Below are positions 62,096 through 64,000 of a stretch of 64,000 bases of DNA, piece by piece. A program made the translations under genes and the position numbers. Under the pieces are notes generated by a model that saw only the letters and a list, made by a program, of their open reading frames with translations, was not told the origin of the DNA and searched no databases. Position 1 is the first letter of the stretch; each line of letters begins with the position of its first letter. This DNA comes from Pseudomonadota bacterium (lineage in GTDB: Bacteria > Pseudomonadota > Gammaproteobacteria > Xanthomonadales > Wenzhouxiangellaceae): positions 2,294,001 to 2,358,000 of the forward strand of contig CP053448.1 in the NCBI GenBank assembly GCA_013285445.1, read 5' to 3'.

Positions 62096-62872
62096 TCAGG
62101 CCGCAGTAAACCCGCCGTCGATCATGTGGATGCCGCCGCTGCAGTAGCTCGACTCGTCGCTGGCCAGAAACAGGGCCAGGTTGGCGACTTCTTCATTGCG
62201 CCCGAAGCGCTTCATCGCGATCGCGTCTCGCATGCCGTCGGCCATCGTCGCGGCATCGATCTCGCCATCGACCGCGGCCTGCTCGAAAATCGAATCGATC
62301 ATGCGGTTCTGGACCGGGCCGGGACCGATGGCATTGACTCGGATGTTGACCTCACCCAGCTCCAGCGCGGCGGTCCTGACCATGCCCAGCACCGCGTGCT
62401 TGCTGGCGATGTAGGGCAGCAGGCCCGGGAAGCCGATGACGCTGGCAATGGACCCCAGCGCGATGATGGAACCGCTGCCGCGTCGTTTCATCGGCTCGAC
62501 GCTGTACTTCATGCTCAGCCAGACACCGAGCACATTGGTGCGCAGCAGGGATTCGAAATCATCGAAGGATTGCTCGTTCAGGGGCCGCACGGTGCCTTCG
62601 GATCCGGCATTGGCCAGCATGATGTCCAGCCCGCCGAAACGATCGACGCATCGAGCAATCGCCGCGGCATTGGCCGGATCATCCCCAGCCTCGGCCACGG
62701 CGTGTGCCACCGAATCACCGCCGTCCAGTCGTTCGACCAGCGCGGCGAGCTTGTCTTCGGAACGCCCGACCAGCATCAAACTGGCACCCTCGTCCAGAAA
62801 TCGCCTTGCGATGGCCTCACCAATGCCCCCGGTCGCGCCGGTAATGATCGCTACTTTGTTTCTCAATCTCAT
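62096..62872 (-). CDS. Short-chain dehydrogenase/reductase (classical)
   Basis: A 258-residue SDR with TGATGGIGEA (residues 11-20), NAG at 88-90, Ser in GSIASVIG, catalytic YIASK (Tyr near 156, Lys 160) and C-terminal SGGIHMIDGGFTAA. It resembles glucose-1-dehydrogenase and 3-oxoacyl-ACP reductase groups. The exact substrate is unknown. It is the third gene of a minus-strand set after the VOC and NTF2-like proteins, 90 bp from the latter, hinting at an aromatic or steroid-type degradation set. Confidence 0.88.
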   Translation of the reverse strand: MRLRNKVAIITGATGGIGEAIARRFLDEGASLMLVGRSEDKLAALVERLDGGDSVAHAVAEAGDDPANAAAIARCVDRFGGLDIMLANAGSEGTVRPLNEQSFDDFESLLRTNVLGVWLSMKYSVEPMKRRGSGSIIALGSIASVIGFPGLLPYIASKHAVLGMVRTAALELGEVNIRVNAIGPGPVQNRMIDSIFEQAAVDGEIDAATMADGMRDAIAMKRFGRNEEVANLALFLASDESSYCSGGIHMIDGGFTAA

Positions 62873-62962
62873 TGCTGGATTCCTCGCGTTGAAGGTTTTC
62901 GGGCTGCATCGGGAAACCGCCGTAGCGCCGTTGCACCCTCCTGACGACCGTTCCCTGATCGC

Positions 62963-63337
62963 CTATTCCGCATGCAGATAGAACACCTTGCTCATGATCT
63001 GCCACTGCCCGTCAATTCTGACCAGCGTGAAGAAGTCGGTGAAGCGGTGGCCGGTCCAGTTTTCGAGCTCGATTCGAACGCTGGCGGCGCTGCCTTCGAC
63101 GTCGATCCGCATGTCTCCGGCCACCAGATCGGCGGCCGGGCCGTTATCGGCATGCCAGTCATAGAACATCTCGATCGGTCCGGCGAACAGGTCGGGGCCG
63201 ACGTAGCCGCAGATCGTGGCCAGTTCATGGAAGATCGGGCGCAGGATCTCGTTGTTGCCCGATCGGCCGCCCTCGATGTAGGTCTGCATCAGGACTTCGA
63301 TCTGTGCGGTCTCGTCGCTGCTGCTTGAATCACTCAT
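62963..63337 (-). CDS. Small NTF2-like (lumazine-binding/SnoaL type) protein
   Basis: A 124-residue protein with the NTF2-like pattern: an N-terminal helix (ETAQIEVLMQTYIEGGRSGN), a cone-forming sheet with VEGSAASVRIELENWTGHRFTDFFTLVRIDGQWQIMSKVF. Such proteins are ketosteroid-isomerase-fold ligand-binding or accessory proteins. It is located between the VOC and SDR genes in the same orientation. Confidence 0.8.
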   Translation of the reverse strand: MSDSSSSDETAQIEVLMQTYIEGGRSGNNEILRPIFHELATICGYVGPDLFAGPIEMFYDWHADNGPAADLVAGDMRIDVEGSAASVRIELENWTGHRFTDFFTLVRIDGQWQIMSKVFYLHAE

Positions 63338-63373
63338 GCATTGTTCTCCTGTTTTGCCAAGGCTGCGATCGCT

Positions 63374-63955
63374 TCAGAGCAACGCGCTGACTGCCCCACG
63401 GATGGGCGAGACCGGCTTATGCACAGTGCGAACCCGGAAATCCTCCAGCGCAGCACCGTCCTGCACGGCGGCCAACCATGCTTCGGGATCGAACTCGACA
63501 CCGACCGGGTTGGCCTCGAAAGACGGGCCGGAAATATAGGCGTTGCATTCCTCGGCCGTATCGAAGGCATCGACCTGGAACTCCATCTGGTTGCCGTCGG
63601 GATCGGCGTAGTACATCGAGATGGTCAGGCCATGGTGGACGCACCAGTACGGCTCGATTCCGTTGGCCTTGCAGTGGCCGTAGATCTCGAAAAGATCATT
63701 CAGCGACGCGTAGGTCCAGGCCAGGTGATCGACGCCGGTCCAGTCTTTTTTCTCCGGTTCCGTGCCGGACGGATCGATAACCGACAGGTCGAGAAAGGCG
63801 AATCGGTGGTGCTCGTCGTCGAAGGTCAGAAAACTCATCGCCGGATTCTGATGCTGGACCCGGGCGCCAAACACGATTCCATACCAGCGCAGCATTTCGG
63901 CAAAACGGCGGGTGCGGTAGACCACGTGGGCCAGGGCTTTGGGGGTGGCAGGCAT
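63374..63955 (-). CDS. VOC family protein (extradiol dioxygenase/glyoxalase type)
   Basis: A 193-residue protein with the vicinal oxygen chelate fold: KALAHVVYRTRRFAEMLRWYGIVFGARV at the N-terminus, DHLAWTY in the middle with His, and DPDGNQMEFQVD with the C-terminal Glu. These are the usual metal-ligand positions (His-His-Glu). The layout resembles the large-subunit type of extradiol dioxygenases or glyoxalases. ATG 63955 is chosen because GAGGAAG precedes it. Upstream sequence to the end of the window (63956-64000) contains no further gene start that I can see. Confidence 0.85.
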   Translation of the reverse strand: MPATPKALAHVVYRTRRFAEMLRWYGIVFGARVQHQNPAMSFLTFDDEHHRFAFLDLSVIDPSGTEPEKKDWTGVDHLAWTYASLNDLFEIYGHCKANGIEPYWCVHHGLTISMYYADPDGNQMEFQVDAFDTAEECNAYISGPSFEANPVGVEFDPEAWLAAVQDGAALEDFRVRTVHKPVSPIRGAVSALL

Positions 63956-64000
63956 ACGATCTTCCTCGGTGCGACTTGGTAACAAGGCAGCCCCTGGTGG

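Noticed and set aside
1-64000. CRISPR arrays, rRNA or tRNA genes
   Set aside because: No regularly spaced repeats and no tRNA- or rRNA-like segments were noticed in the intergenic parts, which are short.

Overview
The window is 64 kb of high-GC chromosomal DNA from a Gram-negative bacterium, most likely a gammaproteobacterium near the Xanthomonadales/Chromatiales border (Wenzhouxiangella-like is my guess from gene content, not a database result). Supporting content: a fused chorismate mutase-prephenate dehydrogenase, EfpL, ArfB, AceK, a nadA-nadB-nadC operon, TonB-dependent receptors, a secreted S9 peptidase and several c-di-GMP proteins. I see no rRNA, tRNA, CRISPR array or transposase.

Layout. 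23-3836: a DUF389 membrane protein faces a translation-coupled operon for polyprenyl-phosphate sugar and lipid A-type glycosylation (GT2, LAB_N, ArnT-like). 4137-9403: a ThDP enzyme, a long imperfect palindrome, then a chain of BASS transporter, epimerase, SDR and TauE/SafE permease joined by 1-4 bp overlaps. 9404-16640: an accessory region with a Fic protein, type III methyltransferase (Mod) and type III restriction enzyme (Res). It lies between the intact tauE gene and a second, 5'-truncated copy of its 3' part (7 mismatches in 323 bp, about 6.55 kb apart), followed by a YoeB/YefM toxin-antitoxin pair. 16638-20000: LuxR-type membrane regulator, cytochrome b, sensor diguanylate cyclase, ArfB and REP-like repeats. 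20109-26007: two coupled secreted amidohydrolase-fold proteins (the second has lost most metal ligands), PhzF, ThrE-type exporter and a secreted protein of unknown role.

26036-31606: a signalling operon (periplasmic-binding histidine kinase, lone receiver, REC-GAF-PAS-GGDEF-EAL) followed by a small PHA-granule-type protein. 31575-33284: tyrA and efpL on the minus strand. A perfect TGTGA-N6-TCACA site separates efpL from a divergent chain: REC-REC-GGDEF cyclase, Ntn-hydrolase acylase, DUF547 protein and TonB receptor. 40494-46172: gluzincin-like protein, FMN-type glutamate synthase domain protein, class II glutamine amidotransferase, LCAT-like lipoprotein and a small membrane protein.

46398-49295: a TonB receptor interrupted by one in-frame amber codon. 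49393-54200: a saccharopine dehydrogenase-like oxidoreductase and nadABC. 54331-60482: TPR-sulfotransferase, secreted prolyl oligopeptidase-type peptidase and aceK. 60483-60981 is a small graveyard: the tail of an antitoxin, a broken PIN toxin and a frameshifted DUF6090-type gene meet here. 60978-63955 holds a minus-strand set of a membrane/SnoaL-like fusion, an SDR, an NTF2-like protein and a VOC protein.

The strongest candidate for something unusual is the Fic-Mod-Res island, with its flanking tauE duplication, an operator-like promoter, and a Mod gene whose middle third is clearly less GC-rich than its ends. No completely unknown multi-gene system could be demonstrated from sequence alone.
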